Shown here piece by piece: positions 1-7,616 of a stretch of DNA of 64,000 nt (position 1 is its first letter; every line of letters starts with the position of its first letter). The stretch lies in contig NZ_AEYE02000015.1 in assembly GCF_000298315.2 (NCBI RefSeq), positions 186,001-250,000 on the forward strand, in the 5' to 3' direction. The DNA comes from Rhizobium grahamii CCGE 502. Lineage in GTDB: Bacteria > Pseudomonadota > Alphaproteobacteria > Rhizobiales > Rhizobiaceae. Below the pieces are notes generated by a model. The model was not told the origin of the DNA. It did not search any database and saw only the letters and a program-made list of their open reading frames with translations. A program made the position numbers and the translations under genes.

Positions 1-877
1 AGAGCCCCCCACCGACCGAGCCACCGAAAATCTCCGCGACAGGCTGAAGAAACTCCGGCACTGCAACGGCGTTGAAGGCTGCCGTATGCGGCAGCATGAT
101 CGCATGCGTTTCCGCATGCGGCGTGTCGAAGGTGCCGCCAAGCGTGTGGCAAATCTTGTGGTGCAGCGCCATGCCGACCGTGCCGAGGACCGTGCCGCAA
201 AGCCAGGCGCCATAGAGCCCCTCCGCGCGTGCCTCGACATCGTTTGGCGCCGTCGTGATCTTCGGAAGTGCTGACCTGAAGGCACGCAAGCCTTCGACGG
301 CCATGAGCGTCGAGATCGGATTGCGGTCCTGCGCATAGAGCGCTTCGACAGCATGGGCCATGGCGTTCAGACCCGAGGTCATCGACATACCGACCGGTAG
401 GCCGGTTGTCAGCGTGGCATCGTAGATCACCACCTCAGGCAGGATTTTCGCCCCCTTCACCGTCGTCTTGCGACCGCCCTCGGTCTGACCAAGGATCGGC
501 GTGACCTCTGAGCCTGCGTACGTCGTTGGAATGACAATCTGCGGCACGTCGGTGCGGTAGGCGATGGCCTTTCCCAGGCCTGTCGTCGAGCCGCCGCCGA
601 GCGACACGACGCAGTCGGCGCGGCTTTCCTCAACCACTCGAATGGCCGTTTCGGTGACATCGACAGGCGTATGCATCACCGCGCCGCTGAACACGCCGAC
701 GGCCAGTGGCCCGATCTTTGCGGCCAGCGCCTCGGCGTCGCCCTTCTGCTGCGGTGTGGAGAGGACCAAGGCCTTCCGGCAGCCGATCTTCTCGATCCAG
801 CTTGCCACCTCCTGGCTCACGCCTTCACCGAAGACGATGTGGGCGGGGCTGCCGGCATAGTTGAACGACAGGCTCAT
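1..877 (-). CDS. Maleylacetate reductase (partial, 3' end outside window)
   Basis: Iron-containing-alcohol-dehydrogenase-fold enzyme that reduces maleylacetate to 3-oxoadipate with NAD(P)H, the last funnel step of hydroxyquinol and chlorocatechol degradation. About 292 codons are visible; the family is about 350 residues, so the C-terminus lies beyond base 1. The translation starts MSLSFNYAGSPAHIVFGEG, carries the cofactor-binding GGGSTTGLGKAIA stretch and the TTYAGSEVTPI segment, and near the edge the ALHHKICHTLGGTFDTPHA motif, whose histidines belong to the metal or active site in this family. The ATG at 877 overlaps the TGA of the upstream dioxygenase gene by 4 nt (ATGA), so the two are translationally coupled. 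Identity as maleylacetate reductase rather than a general Fe-ADH rests on the motifs plus the dioxygenase neighbour. Confidence 0.88.
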   Translation of the reverse strand, partial: MSLSFNYAGSPAHIVFGEGVSQEVASWIEKIGCRKALVLSTPQQKGDAEALAAKIGPLAVGVFSGAVMHTPVDVTETAIRVVEESRADCVVSLGGGSTTGLGKAIAYRTDVPQIVIPTTYAGSEVTPILGQTEGGRKTTVKGAKILPEVVIYDATLTTGLPVGMSMTSGLNAMAHAVEALYAQDRNPISTLMAVEGLRAFRSALPKITTAPNDVEARAEGLYGAWLCGTVLGTVGMALHHKICHTLGGTFDTPHAETHAIMLPHTAAFNAVAVPEFLQPVAEIFGGSVGGGL

Positions 878-1749
878 CGTGCTTTCTCCGGTCTTGCGCG
901 CACCATCACGAAGGTGAAATCGACCTGCTTCATCTGCGACACATCTCCGTTGGCCGGGCGAAAGTCGCAGACGAGCTCAGGCTTGACGCCAAACAGCGCA
1001 TCCTCATGGAGATGCGGATCATTTCGATCGTAGACATGCGTGGTGATCGTCTCGAACCCTGCCGCACGCACGACAAAATGAAGGTGCGCTGGCCGATGCA
1101 GGGGATAGCCCGCCGCTGCCAGCAAATGCCCGACAGGGCCATCGTCCGGAACGCTGTACCCCTTAGGCATGATGGCACGATAGTTGACGCATCCATTGGC
1201 ATCGGAGCGGAAGAGGCCGCGCAGGTTATGCTCGGGCTGCAGGTCCGGCTGCTGGTTCTCGTAGAGACCCTGCGCATTGGCCTGCCAGGTGATGAGCTCG
1301 GCCACGGGGATGGGCTGGCCATCGAGATCAATGATCCGCGCCGAAACGCAAAGCGGCTCTCCCACCCCATCGAGCGAAATCGAGCTCCCCAGCGGGCGCT
1401 CCGGCACATCGCTGCGAAAGAACGGACCTCGGATGGTGTTGGGGGTAGCGCCCTTCGGCCGTTTCGAATTGATCTCTTCCACGAGGGCGGAGGCTCCGAT
1501 CAGATCGGCGAGCAGCACCCATTCCTGGCGACGCTCATCGGAGGCATGCCCGACTTCCGTCAGAAACGCGATGACGTTGCGCCACTCGTCCTGGGTGGGT
1601 CGGAATTCCTTGATCAGTTCATGCGTGTGCTTGACGATCGCAGCCATGAGACGTGGCAGCTGGCCACCTTTTCCCGAGGGCATGCGCTCGGCAAACACCT
1701 CCGAAGAGGTCGCCTCACTGAAAATACGCGGATCGACTGCCGGCGGCAT
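874..1749 (-). CDS. Hydroxyquinol 1,2-dioxygenase (intradiol)
   Basis: Non-haem Fe(III) intradiol dioxygenase that opens 1,2,4-trihydroxybenzene to maleylacetate; cytoplasmic. It has 291 residues. An N-terminal helical linker domain (about 1-105, with the KHTHELIKEFRPTQDEW helix typical of catechol/hydroxyquinol dioxygenases) precedes the catalytic beta-sandwich. The four expected iron ligands are visible: Tyr163 (GLYENQQP), Tyr198 (KGYSVP), His222 and His224 (RPAHLHF). Their spacing matches hydroxyquinol dioxygenases better than protocatechuate enzymes. It is the first gene of a two-gene unit with maleylacetate reductase, so consecutive steps are encoded together. A chlorocatechol dioxygenase would be the main alternative, but no cycloisomerase is nearby. 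No monooxygenase that would make hydroxyquinol (for example a resorcinol hydroxylase) is in the window. Confidence 0.9.
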   Translation of the reverse strand: MPPAVDPRIFSEATSSEVFAERMPSGKGGQLPRLMAAIVKHTHELIKEFRPTQDEWRNVIAFLTEVGHASDERRQEWVLLADLIGASALVEEINSKRPKGATPNTIRGPFFRSDVPERPLGSSISLDGVGEPLCVSARIIDLDGQPIPVAELITWQANAQGLYENQQPDLQPEHNLRGLFRSDANGCVNYRAIMPKGYSVPDDGPVGHLLAAAGYPLHRPAHLHFVVRAAGFETITTHVYDRNDPHLHEDALFGVKPELVCDFRPANGDVSQMKQVDFTFVMVRARPEKAR

Positions 1750-1831
1750 GCGTCTCTCCCAAACCGCATCGTTGGTGAAGATAAGTTAGCAGGACTGCGG
1801 CAACCGATTGATGATTTGATTCAGCTTTAAT

Positions 1832-1846
1832 ATAACAGATCGTTAT
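1832..1846. promoter_or_regulatory. LysR-type operator candidate
   Basis: A perfect inverted repeat, ATAAC-N5-GTTAT, overlaps the ATG at 1845 and contains the T-N11-A pattern of LysR-type sites. It lies in the 95-nt gap between the divergent regulator and the dioxygenase gene. Autoregulation by the adjacent LysR protein is inferred. Confidence 0.4.
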
Positions 1847-2795
1847 GAAGATAGATGAACGGCACCTCATTCAACTCGCCGCCGTGGTCAAGACCGGAGG
1901 GGTGACCGAGGGGGCGGCCCTTCTCGGGCTCGCGCAACCGGCTGTCTCGCGCACGCTTTCGATGCTTGAAATGCGTCTCGGCGAACCATTGTTCATCAAA
2001 GGCCGCAGGCCGCTGCAGCCGACGCCCCTTGGCCTCTCACTGTCGGAGCAAGGGCTGGTGATGCTGGCGGCGTCTCGCAAGGCGTCCGACCTCGTGGAAA
2101 GCTTCCGCGTCGGCAAAAGCGGCGTGGTGCGCGTCGGAGGCACGCCCTTCTTCATGGATGCGCTGATCGCCGGGCTCTGCGCCGAGTTTCAGGTCACCCG
2201 GCCTGATGTTCGGATCGATCAGAGCTACGGCTACTTTCCGGATCTCCGTGCCGCACTGAAGGCCGACCAGATCGATCTTGCCATCTGCCCGATCGACATT
2301 CTCGACGAAGGATCCGGCCTGGAGTTCCAGCAAATCCTGCCCGGACGCAACGTGATCGCCTGCCGCGTCACACATCCCCTCTTGCTCAAGCGCCGCCTGC
2401 AACCAAGCCAGCTTCTCGATTATCCCTGGGTCGCTCCGCCGCCCGGGAGCCCCCTCCTCGCCGATCTCAGAGCCCTGCTACTTTCCTTTGGGGGAACCGA
2501 GATCAAGGTCCGCTATTCCGGCGGTTCGCTGATGAGTGTCCTCAACTATCTCAAGGCGGCGGACGCGCTCACTGTGATGCCCCATAGCGTCGTCTTCGCA
2601 TTGCGCAAGGAAAAATCCATCACCGCCCTACCGTTGACGATCCCGCATCCGGAGCGGGCGCTGGCAATCCTGACGCGTGCGGATTCCGTACGGTCACCAG
2701 CGGTCGACCAGTTCGTGCAGCATATCCGCGCAGGCTTCGAAAGCCTGCGCCACCTCATCAAACGGCATGAGGAAGCAGTGGTCTGGGGGCGGTAG
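1845..2795 (+). CDS. LysR-family transcriptional regulator of the hydroxyquinol genes
   Basis: Typical LysR-type regulator of 316 residues: N-terminal winged helix (about residues 6-65, with AALLGLAQPAVSRTLSMLE as recognition region and the RLGEPLFIKG wing), then a periplasmic-binding-protein-like effector domain. It is divergent from the dioxygenase/maleylacetate reductase pair with a 95-nt intergenic region, the usual arrangement for an aromatic-pathway activator. The effector is probably hydroxyquinol or a ring-cleavage product, by inference only. The gene ends 32 nt before the convergent msrB stop. Confidence 0.88.
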   Translation: MKIDERHLIQLAAVVKTGGVTEGAALLGLAQPAVSRTLSMLEMRLGEPLFIKGRRPLQPTPLGLSLSEQGLVMLAASRKASDLVESFRVGKSGVVRVGGTPFFMDALIAGLCAEFQVTRPDVRIDQSYGYFPDLRAALKADQIDLAICPIDILDEGSGLEFQQILPGRNVIACRVTHPLLLKRRLQPSQLLDYPWVAPPPGSPLLADLRALLLSFGGTEIKVRYSGGSLMSVLNYLKAADALTVMPHSVVFALRKEKSITALPLTIPHPERALAILTRADSVRSPAVDQFVQHIRAGFESLRHLIKRHEEAVVWGR

Positions 2796-2827
2796 CGGCT
2801 TACCGCTGCCGCCGTGGTGGCAATCAA

Positions 2828-3310
2828 CTACCGCGCAGGTTTGCCTTCTGGACCGCCGCGGCCAAGCTTGTCAGGAAGCGGCTCGCCCTTCGGTGTGAAT
2901 TCGAGCGATCCTGAATTGATGCAGAAACGCTCGCCTGTCGGAGGCGGGCCATCCGGGAACACGTGTCCCTGATGCGCACCGCACCGCGCGCAAACGATCT
3001 CGGTCCTGACGATGCCGTAGCGGGTGTCGCGAATACGCCGCAGGTGATCGCTTTCGACAGGGGCGGTGAAACTCGGCCAGCCGGTGCCACTCTCGAATTT
3101 CTCGACGGCCTTGAACAGGGGAAGGCCGCAAAGGCGGCACGTATAGAGCCCTTCGCGGTGCTCATGCAGAAACACCCCACAGAACGGCGCTTCCTCCCCG
3201 TGCTCGAGCAGCAAATGGCGGTCCTCCTCGCTGAGCTCCGCCACAAGCTCTCGCATCTGCTCTCGCGTGGGAGGAGCGAGATCGAATCCAAAATCGACGA
3301 CATCACGCAT
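2828..3310 (-). CDS. msrB: Peptide-methionine (R)-S-oxide reductase
   Basis: Repairs methionine-R-sulfoxide in oxidised proteins, using thioredoxin as reductant. It has 160 residues. The family signatures are complete: two CxxC zinc pairs (Cys58/Cys61 in CRLCG and Cys107/Cys110 in CARCG), the GTGWPSF substrate loop at 75-81, HQGHVF at 113-118, and catalytic Cys130 in RFCINS. The start at 3310 follows an AGGAG ribosome-binding site; an upstream in-frame extension only overlaps the preceding gene and has no homology. It is the last gene of a minus-strand unit ohr, epoxide hydrolase, msrB (79-nt gap to the hydrolase stop), which fits peroxide induction. No signal peptide, so cytoplasmic. No msrA is seen nearby. 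Confidence 0.92.
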   Translation of the reverse strand: MRDVVDFGFDLAPPTREQMRELVAELSEEDRHLLLEHGEEAPFCGVFLHEHREGLYTCRLCGLPLFKAVEKFESGTGWPSFTAPVESDHLRRIRDTRYGIVRTEIVCARCGAHQGHVFPDGPPPTGERFCINSGSLEFTPKGEPLPDKLGRGGPEGKPAR

Positions 3311-3389
3311 CTTGGTCTCCTGGGTGTTCCGGCGATTTCCGGAACACAGTTTACTGTTACGATGGATGGCAGCGCCATCCCAGGTGCAA

Positions 3390-4676
3390 CTACGAACGCA
3401 ACGTCCGGAAGGCGGTCCTGACCTCCTCGGAGAAGGCCTTTGGCTGCTCCCAGGCGGCAAAATGACCGCCCTTGTCGAGCTTGTTGAAGTGGATAAGCTT
3501 GGGATAGGCCCGCTCCACCCAGCTGCGCGGGGCCGTATAGATCTCATCCGGGAAGACGCTGACAGCAACCGGTATCTTAAGATTCTTGACCGCGAAGAAG
3601 GCGAGCTTGTTTTCCCAATAGAGCCGCGCCGACGAGACGGCGGTATTCGTCAACCAGTAAAGCGTGACATTGTCGAGGATATCGTCTCGCGTCAGGCCTT
3701 CCGTCTTTCCGTCGAAGACACGCGCGATCATTTCGTAGCTGCGGATATCGTGATCGAGCATCCATGCGGCGAGGCCAACAGGCGAATCCGCGATTCCATA
3801 AAGCGTCTGTGGGCGGTTCGCCATTTCGAGCGCGTAACCAAGGCCATGCTTGTAGAAATCGTCCAGCTGCGCGTAAGCGTGCTGCTCGTCAGCCGAGAGA
3901 CCTGCCGGCGGTTTGCCGCCGAGCTGCAATGCCGCGGCAACGTCATCGGGAACGGTGGCCGGCATGTTCACGTGAATGCCGAGCAATTGCGGCGGTGCGA
4001 CTACCGCCATCTGTTCCGAAACCGCATCGCCCCAATCACCGCCCTGGGCGACGTAGCGCCTGTACCCAAGCCGATCCATCAGTTCGATCCAGGCATGGGC
4101 AATGCGAATGGGGTCCCACCCCGTCTTCGTCGGCTTACCGGAGAAACCGTGACCGGGCAACGACGGAATGACCAAGTGGAACGCGTCCGAGGCCTGGCCG
4201 CCATGCGCCGTCGGGTTGGTTAGCGGTTCGATGATCTTCAGCTGTTCGATGATCGATCCGGGCCACCCATGTGTGACGATGAGGGGCAAAGCGTCTTCGT
4301 GCTTCGAGCGAACATGGATGAAGTGAATATCCAGTCCGTCGATGGTGGTAACGAACTGTGGCAAGGCGTTCAGCCTAGCCTCGACTTTTCGCCAGTCGTA
4401 GTCGTTTGCCCAGTATTCCGCCAGTTTTCGCGTCGTTTCGTACTGGACACCCTGTGAACTGTCGTTGACGGTCTCCTGCTCCGGCCATCGGGTGGCGTTG
4501 ATGCGCTGGCGCAGGTCTGCAAGCTGCGCATCGGTTGCCTTGAACTGGAAGGGCCGAATTGCATTGTCGTCGCCGGCCGCTGCAACGAACGAAGCCGGCA
4601 AGAGACTGACTGCACCCGCAACCGCCGCAGAAGCGAGCAGGCTCCGTCGGGTGACCGGTGATAGTAGAGCTGACAT
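3390..4676 (-). CDS. Tat-exported epoxide hydrolase (alpha/beta hydrolase with EHN domain)
   Basis: Epoxide hydrolase-type protein of 428 residues. The N-terminus has a twin-arginine signal (Arg10-Arg11 followed by a hydrophobic run to about residue 33), so the mature enzyme should be periplasmic. An epoxide-hydrolase N-terminal (EHN) domain follows (about 40-150), then the alpha/beta hydrolase fold: HGWPGS oxyanion loop at 136-141, nucleophile Asp214 in GGDWGD, and the C-terminal GGHFAAWEQP motif with the catalytic His. Members open epoxides to diols; the physiological substrate is unknown, though epoxides or peroxides from lipid oxidation would suit the context. It lies between ohr (71-nt gap) and msrB on the same strand and is probably co-transcribed under OhrR. 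Confidence 0.87.
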   Translation of the reverse strand: MSALLSPVTRRSLLASAAVAGAVSLLPASFVAAAGDDNAIRPFQFKATDAQLADLRQRINATRWPEQETVNDSSQGVQYETTRKLAEYWANDYDWRKVEARLNALPQFVTTIDGLDIHFIHVRSKHEDALPLIVTHGWPGSIIEQLKIIEPLTNPTAHGGQASDAFHLVIPSLPGHGFSGKPTKTGWDPIRIAHAWIELMDRLGYRRYVAQGGDWGDAVSEQMAVVAPPQLLGIHVNMPATVPDDVAAALQLGGKPPAGLSADEQHAYAQLDDFYKHGLGYALEMANRPQTLYGIADSPVGLAAWMLDHDIRSYEMIARVFDGKTEGLTRDDILDNVTLYWLTNTAVSSARLYWENKLAFFAVKNLKIPVAVSVFPDEIYTAPRSWVERAYPKLIHFNKLDKGGHFAAWEQPKAFSEEVRTAFRTLRS

Positions 4677-4747
4677 GACGTCCTCCTAGGTATTCAGGTT
4701 CATTGAGCGTGGGCGATGACCAGGCATGGTCTCGCCGTAAACGTCGT

Positions 4748-5143
4748 TCAGACGAGGGTCAGCGACACGTCGATGTTGCCGCGCGTTGCCTTCGAATACG
4801 GGCAGATCTCGTGGGCTGCATGCATCAGCTCCTCTGCGACGTCGCGCTCGATGCCCGGCACGCTGACATTGAGGCGCGCCCGCAGGAAGAAGGAACCTCC
4901 GTCGACGTTCAGATCGATTTCCGTATCGATCTCAGGATCAACGGGCAGCTTGACCTTCCTCTGTGACGCCGCAAGCTCGATCGCGCCAATGAAGCAGGCC
5001 GACCATGCGGCACCGAAAAGACGCTCGGCGGCCGGATGCGGCTGTGAAAGCTGAAGATTCAACTCGCCATCGCTGCTGCGGGTGAAACCGTCGCGACCGC
5101 CCTTGTTGTGAGTCTTGCCGGAAAAAAGAAGCTTCTCAGTCAT
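4748..5143 (-). CDS. ohr: Organic hydroperoxide resistance protein (Ohr/OsmC family)
   Basis: Thiol peroxidase that reduces organic and fatty-acid hydroperoxides, using lipoylated proteins as reductant in characterised members. It has 131 residues, close to the family's usual 135-145. The two reactive cysteines are present: Cys50 in AAWSACFIGA and Cys114 in HEICPYSKATRGNIDV, both in Ohr-specific contexts that separate it from OsmC proper. The ATG at 5143 follows an AAGGA site. It is divergent from ohrR, with a TTGACA-N17-TATTTA promoter at 5219-5191 flanked by two operator-like palindromes. It heads the ohr, epoxide hydrolase, msrB unit. Confidence 0.93.
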   Translation of the reverse strand: MTEKLLFSGKTHNKGGRDGFTRSSDGELNLQLSQPHPAAERLFGAAWSACFIGAIELAASQRKVKLPVDPEIDTEIDLNVDGGSFFLRARLNVSVPGIERDVAEELMHAAHEICPYSKATRGNIDVSLTLV

Positions 5144-5176
5144 CGTAAAATCCTTCGCTCTTATCGTATCCGCTTC

Positions 5177-5190
5177 AATCGGATGCGATT
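5177..5190. promoter_or_regulatory. OhrR-type operator 1 (ohr side)
   Basis: Perfect palindrome AATCG-GATG-CGATT directly abutting the ohr -10 element (TATTTA, complement of 5191-5196). Next to it, at 5163-5173, is an additional half-like element reading CGGATACGATA on the minus strand. The same core occurs at 5234-5247 and, with two changes, at 7113-7126. Confidence 0.7.
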
Positions 5191-5219
5191 TAAATAGATA
5201 AACAGAAAGTCGATGTCAA
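5191..5219 (-). promoter_or_regulatory. ohr promoter (sigma-70 type)
   Basis: On the minus strand a perfect TTGACA (-35, 5219-5214) is separated by 17 nt from TATTTA (-10, 5196-5191). Operator-like palindromes sit on both sides, so OhrR bound there could block polymerase. The DUF3095 promoter at 7102-7074 has the same arrangement. Confidence 0.65.
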
Positions 5220-5233
5220 TAGCATTGCGATTT

Positions 5234-5247
5234 AATCGGATGCGATT
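5234..5247. promoter_or_regulatory. OhrR-type operator 2 (ohrR side)
   Basis: Second exact copy of AATCG-GATG-CGATT, embedded in GATTTAATCGGATGCGATTT. It lies 14 nt upstream of the ohr -35 and close to where an ohrR -10 (TTATAT) would be, so it could regulate both directions. Confidence 0.7.
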
Positions 5248-5282
5248 TATATATGGTACAAACAACCGAACAGGATATCCTC

Positions 5283-5789
5283 ATGCCCACGTCCAAAACC
5301 GCAAAAAGCCTAGAGACTGGGATGCCCTCCTCCGGCGAGACCGAGAGCAACGACAAGAAGCTCTCGAACTTCCTTTGCTTCGCCGTGTACTCGGCAAACC
5401 TTGCCTTCGGGCGCGCCTACAAGCCGATCCTGGATAAGCTGAATCTGACCTATACGCAGTACATCGCGATGGTGGCGCTTTCCGAGAAGGACGACCAGAC
5501 CGTGGGAGCGCTCGGTGAAAAGCTGTTCCTGGAGTCAAACACGCTGACCCCGATGCTGAAGAAACTTGAAACTCTCGGCTATATCCAGCGCAAGCGTGAC
5601 CCCGCGGACGAGCGGCAAGTACGACTGAGCCTGACGCCGGCTGGACGCGATCTCGTCGCGGCTGATCCCGGCGCACCACTCGTCGAAGCCACGGGCCTCG
5701 GGGAGGATTTTCCCGTCGTTCAGAAATCCGTCGTGCGTCTACGCAACAACCTGCTGAAGACAACGCAGGACAACGCCGCGAAGCGCTGA
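5283..5789 (+). CDS. ohrR: MarR-family organic-peroxide sensor OhrR
   Basis: MarR-type winged-helix repressor that releases DNA when its reactive cysteine is oxidised by organic peroxide. From the ATG at 5283 it has 168 residues. The diagnostic NFLCFAVYSANLAF helix carries the sensing Cys32; there is no second cysteine, so it should be the one-Cys type. The DNA-binding core includes TYTQYIAMVAL, LTPMLKKLETLGYI and the DPADERQVRLSLT wing. An ATG at 5253 is possible but lies only 5 nt after the operator and lacks a Shine-Dalgarno; 5283 has AGGA at a suitable distance, and a further ATG at 5322 would place the Cys at position 19, nearer typical OhrR. Divergent from ohr. Confidence 0.9.
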   Translation: MPTSKTAKSLETGMPSSGETESNDKKLSNFLCFAVYSANLAFGRAYKPILDKLNLTYTQYIAMVALSEKDDQTVGALGEKLFLESNTLTPMLKKLETLGYIQRKRDPADERQVRLSLTPAGRDLVAADPGAPLVEATGLGEDFPVVQKSVVRLRNNLLKTTQDNAAKR

Positions 5790-5799
5790 TTTCAATGCA

Positions 5800-5836
5800 G
5801 TTGAGCGCCTGTTTCGGCGCTCAACTCCCCTTTGTC
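5800..5836 (+). terminator. Rho-independent terminator after ohrR
   Basis: Perfect 10-bp stem GTTGAGCGCC (5800-5809) and GGCGCTCAAC (5816-5825) with a 6-nt loop, followed by TCCCCTTTGTCT. It lies 11 nt after the ohrR stop and upstream of the convergent DUF3095 stop. Confidence 0.75.
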
Positions 5837-5913
5837 TAAATGTTCGCACTGTTCGCGCTATAAAAAAAGCGCCGGCCTTTGGACCAACGCCCGTTGCGAC
5901 AGGAGCCCTCGTC

Positions 5914-7020
5914 CTAGCGCGATGACACCAAGGGAAGCTCCTCTGCCTCCATCATCTCAGCTGCCTTGGCATACCCGCCGCCCATGCCATCCAGAAAGTG
6001 CAAGTGCGACTCGGGTCGCCCGGAAGGCACGAAGCAGGTCATCAACGCGTGAGATTGGCGGTGCAGTCCGAAGTTAATCTCGCCACGCGCCTTTGCGGCA
6101 GCGAGCATGGCTTCGACAGTCTCGATCTGCTCGGGCGTGCAGTCGAGCGTAAGACGCAGGCCATCGTCGTACTTGCGAAAGTCCGAGTTTGAAGCAACCG
6201 CCGACCATCCTTCGATATCCAAAGACCTAGTACCGTCCCTGGGAACGGCTGTATCCCGGGACAAAGGTTGTGCGTGCTGGGCGCTGGCCTCCAGAACGGA
6301 AAGCACGCACCCGGCTACCGACGCAAAGGCCTCAGGACTGGTATGTTCATATGGTTCGACCAACAGCGACAGGATCTCGCCTCGCTGGCTGGGAAACGGC
6401 TTCCAATCACAGGTCAGCCCGGTCAGATCAGGCTTCGTCGTGTAGCTGCCCGGCTTCACCAGGTACCGCCCCCTCTTGATTTGCCGCTCGGCCCATTTGA
6501 GACCACCGCCGGCAAACATCGCGTAAGTTGCGCTTTCAGAGGGGGCATATCGTGCGATGCGCACATCATGCCCGTTCGAACGGATTTCGCCGACAGTCAG
6601 CAAACCAACGCGAAGGGCAAGGTCAAGACTGCTCCTTGCGAAATTAGCGACCTGCCGCATTGCCGAAATCGCGGTCATGATCCCATGCGGCGGTAGCGCG
6701 AACGCAGCTCCGTCGCCGCGAAACACAAAGGGAAAATCGAAGTCGCCCCAGACATTTCCGACTGCGGCGATCACCGACGCACCAGCGTAGTTGACGTCCT
6801 CGTACCGCCCCGACTTGATCGCCGATGTCGAACTGACCACATCGGTTATGCCGATCAGCCAGTCATCGGGTAACGCCTCGTAGACGGAGGGATCGAGCAT
6901 CTTCGTGAACTCGCCATAGGCCGGGGACGCGTTCGGATGATTGTCGACCGTCAGGCCATCGGCTTGCACGATTGTAGTGTCCGATTCCATCGACGGCATG
7001 AACCTGTTCCCGTGCCACAT
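5914..7020 (-). CDS. DUF3095 family protein, nucleotidyl-cyclase-like
   Basis: Cytoplasmic protein of 368 residues that I match to DUF3095. Its first half resembles the class III nucleotidyl-cyclase fold: GITDVVSSTSAIKSGRY puts Asp60 where the first metal-binding aspartate would be, and FVFRGDGAAFALP puts Asp103 at the second. A middle segment with basic residues (KWAERQIKRGRYLV) and a C-terminal domain with a LHRQSHALMTCFVPS motif follow. Function of the family is unknown to me; nucleotide cyclisation is only suggested by the two aspartates. The ATG at 7020 has a GAAGGGA element upstream; ATGs at codons 8 and 11 are alternatives. Its promoter copies the ohr promoter, including the OhrR-like operator, which is the best clue to its role. 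Confidence 0.75.
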   Translation of the reverse strand: MWHGNRFMPSMESDTTIVQADGLTVDNHPNASPAYGEFTKMLDPSVYEALPDDWLIGITDVVSSTSAIKSGRYEDVNYAGASVIAAVGNVWGDFDFPFVFRGDGAAFALPPHGIMTAISAMRQVANFARSSLDLALRVGLLTVGEIRSNGHDVRIARYAPSESATYAMFAGGGLKWAERQIKRGRYLVKPGSYTTKPDLTGLTCDWKPFPSQRGEILSLLVEPYEHTSPEAFASVAGCVLSVLEASAQHAQPLSRDTAVPRDGTRSLDIEGWSAVASNSDFRKYDDGLRLTLDCTPEQIETVEAMLAAAKARGEINFGLHRQSHALMTCFVPSGRPESHLHFLDGMGGGYAKAAEMMEAEELPLVSSR

Positions 7021-7073
7021 AGAGAAATCCCTTCGCTGAATTTAATTCGCGCACCAGTAACTCGTATGCGCCG

Positions 7074-7102
7074 CAAATAGACGGCGGAACTGGCAATGTC
7101 AA
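7074..7102 (-). promoter_or_regulatory. Promoter of the DUF3095 gene
   Basis: On the minus strand TTGACA (7102-7097), a 17-nt spacer, then TATTTG (7079-7074), 54 nt before the ATG. Spacing and the ATTGACAT context equal those of the ohr promoter, and an OhrR-type palindrome lies 10 nt upstream. Confidence 0.6.
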
Positions 7103-7112
7103 TATACGATTT

Positions 7113-7126
7113 AATCGGATACGATC
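7113..7126. promoter_or_regulatory. OhrR-type operator 3
   Basis: AATCG-GATA-CGATC inside GATTTAATCGGATACGAT, nearly identical to operator 2 at 5234-5247 including the flanking GATTT. It lies just upstream of the DUF3095 promoter and far from any other gene start, which argues that OhrR controls that gene too. Confidence 0.6.
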
Positions 7127-7130
7127 TTAA

Positions 7131-7616
7131 TGCATCGGCGAATCACTGTTGTGACGCCGGCAGCGCGATAGAGGCATCATCCGAAATGGGGTCGGTGCGA
7201 GCCGCGTTTTCGTCGTTCAAACCACCGATACCACCGAAAGGCTCATATTCGCCGCCCCTGTGCCCCCAAAGTACATGTGGATTACCGTATCTGGTAAATT
7301 CCATGTTCCGTCACTTCGAGTAGCATGTGCTTGGATGATTACATTTCCTAGTCATCAAGAGGTCACTGCAAAACTCACATCGTCTGTTTTGTGGTGACCT
7401 CGCCAAAACCCGTCGATGCGGACCGGCACCCAAATGGTGCGTCGAACGGAAACCTTGCAACGCGCGTGCCGCGTTCCCATCTTAAGTCGGTCACCCGAAA
7501 ATTCTAACTGACATGGTCGACGCGACAGCGTCGTATTTTGCTGCGTTTCCTCCGTTCGCGTGATGGAAGCTGAGGGCGCCATGTCGAAATGCCGCCTACG
7601 CGGCGAAGGACTTTAA
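7131..7616. other. Intergenic region without a convincing gene
   Basis: About 490 nt between the operator and a small coding sequence. Short frames on both strands have neither a ribosome-binding site nor recognisable protein character. A small hairpin CGACGC-GACA-GCGTCG at 7518-7533 is followed by TATTTT and could terminate an unseen plus-strand transcript or belong to a small RNA; nothing else supports that. Confidence 0.4.

Noticed and set aside
1006-1830. Plus-strand open frame of 274 codons opposite the dioxygenase
   Set aside because: Antisense shadow; the minus strand has all four iron ligands of a hydroxyquinol dioxygenase.
7096-7582. Short frames on both strands in the gap after the DUF3095 promoter
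   Set aside because: No ribosome-binding sites, poor composition, and one overlaps the operator and promoter.
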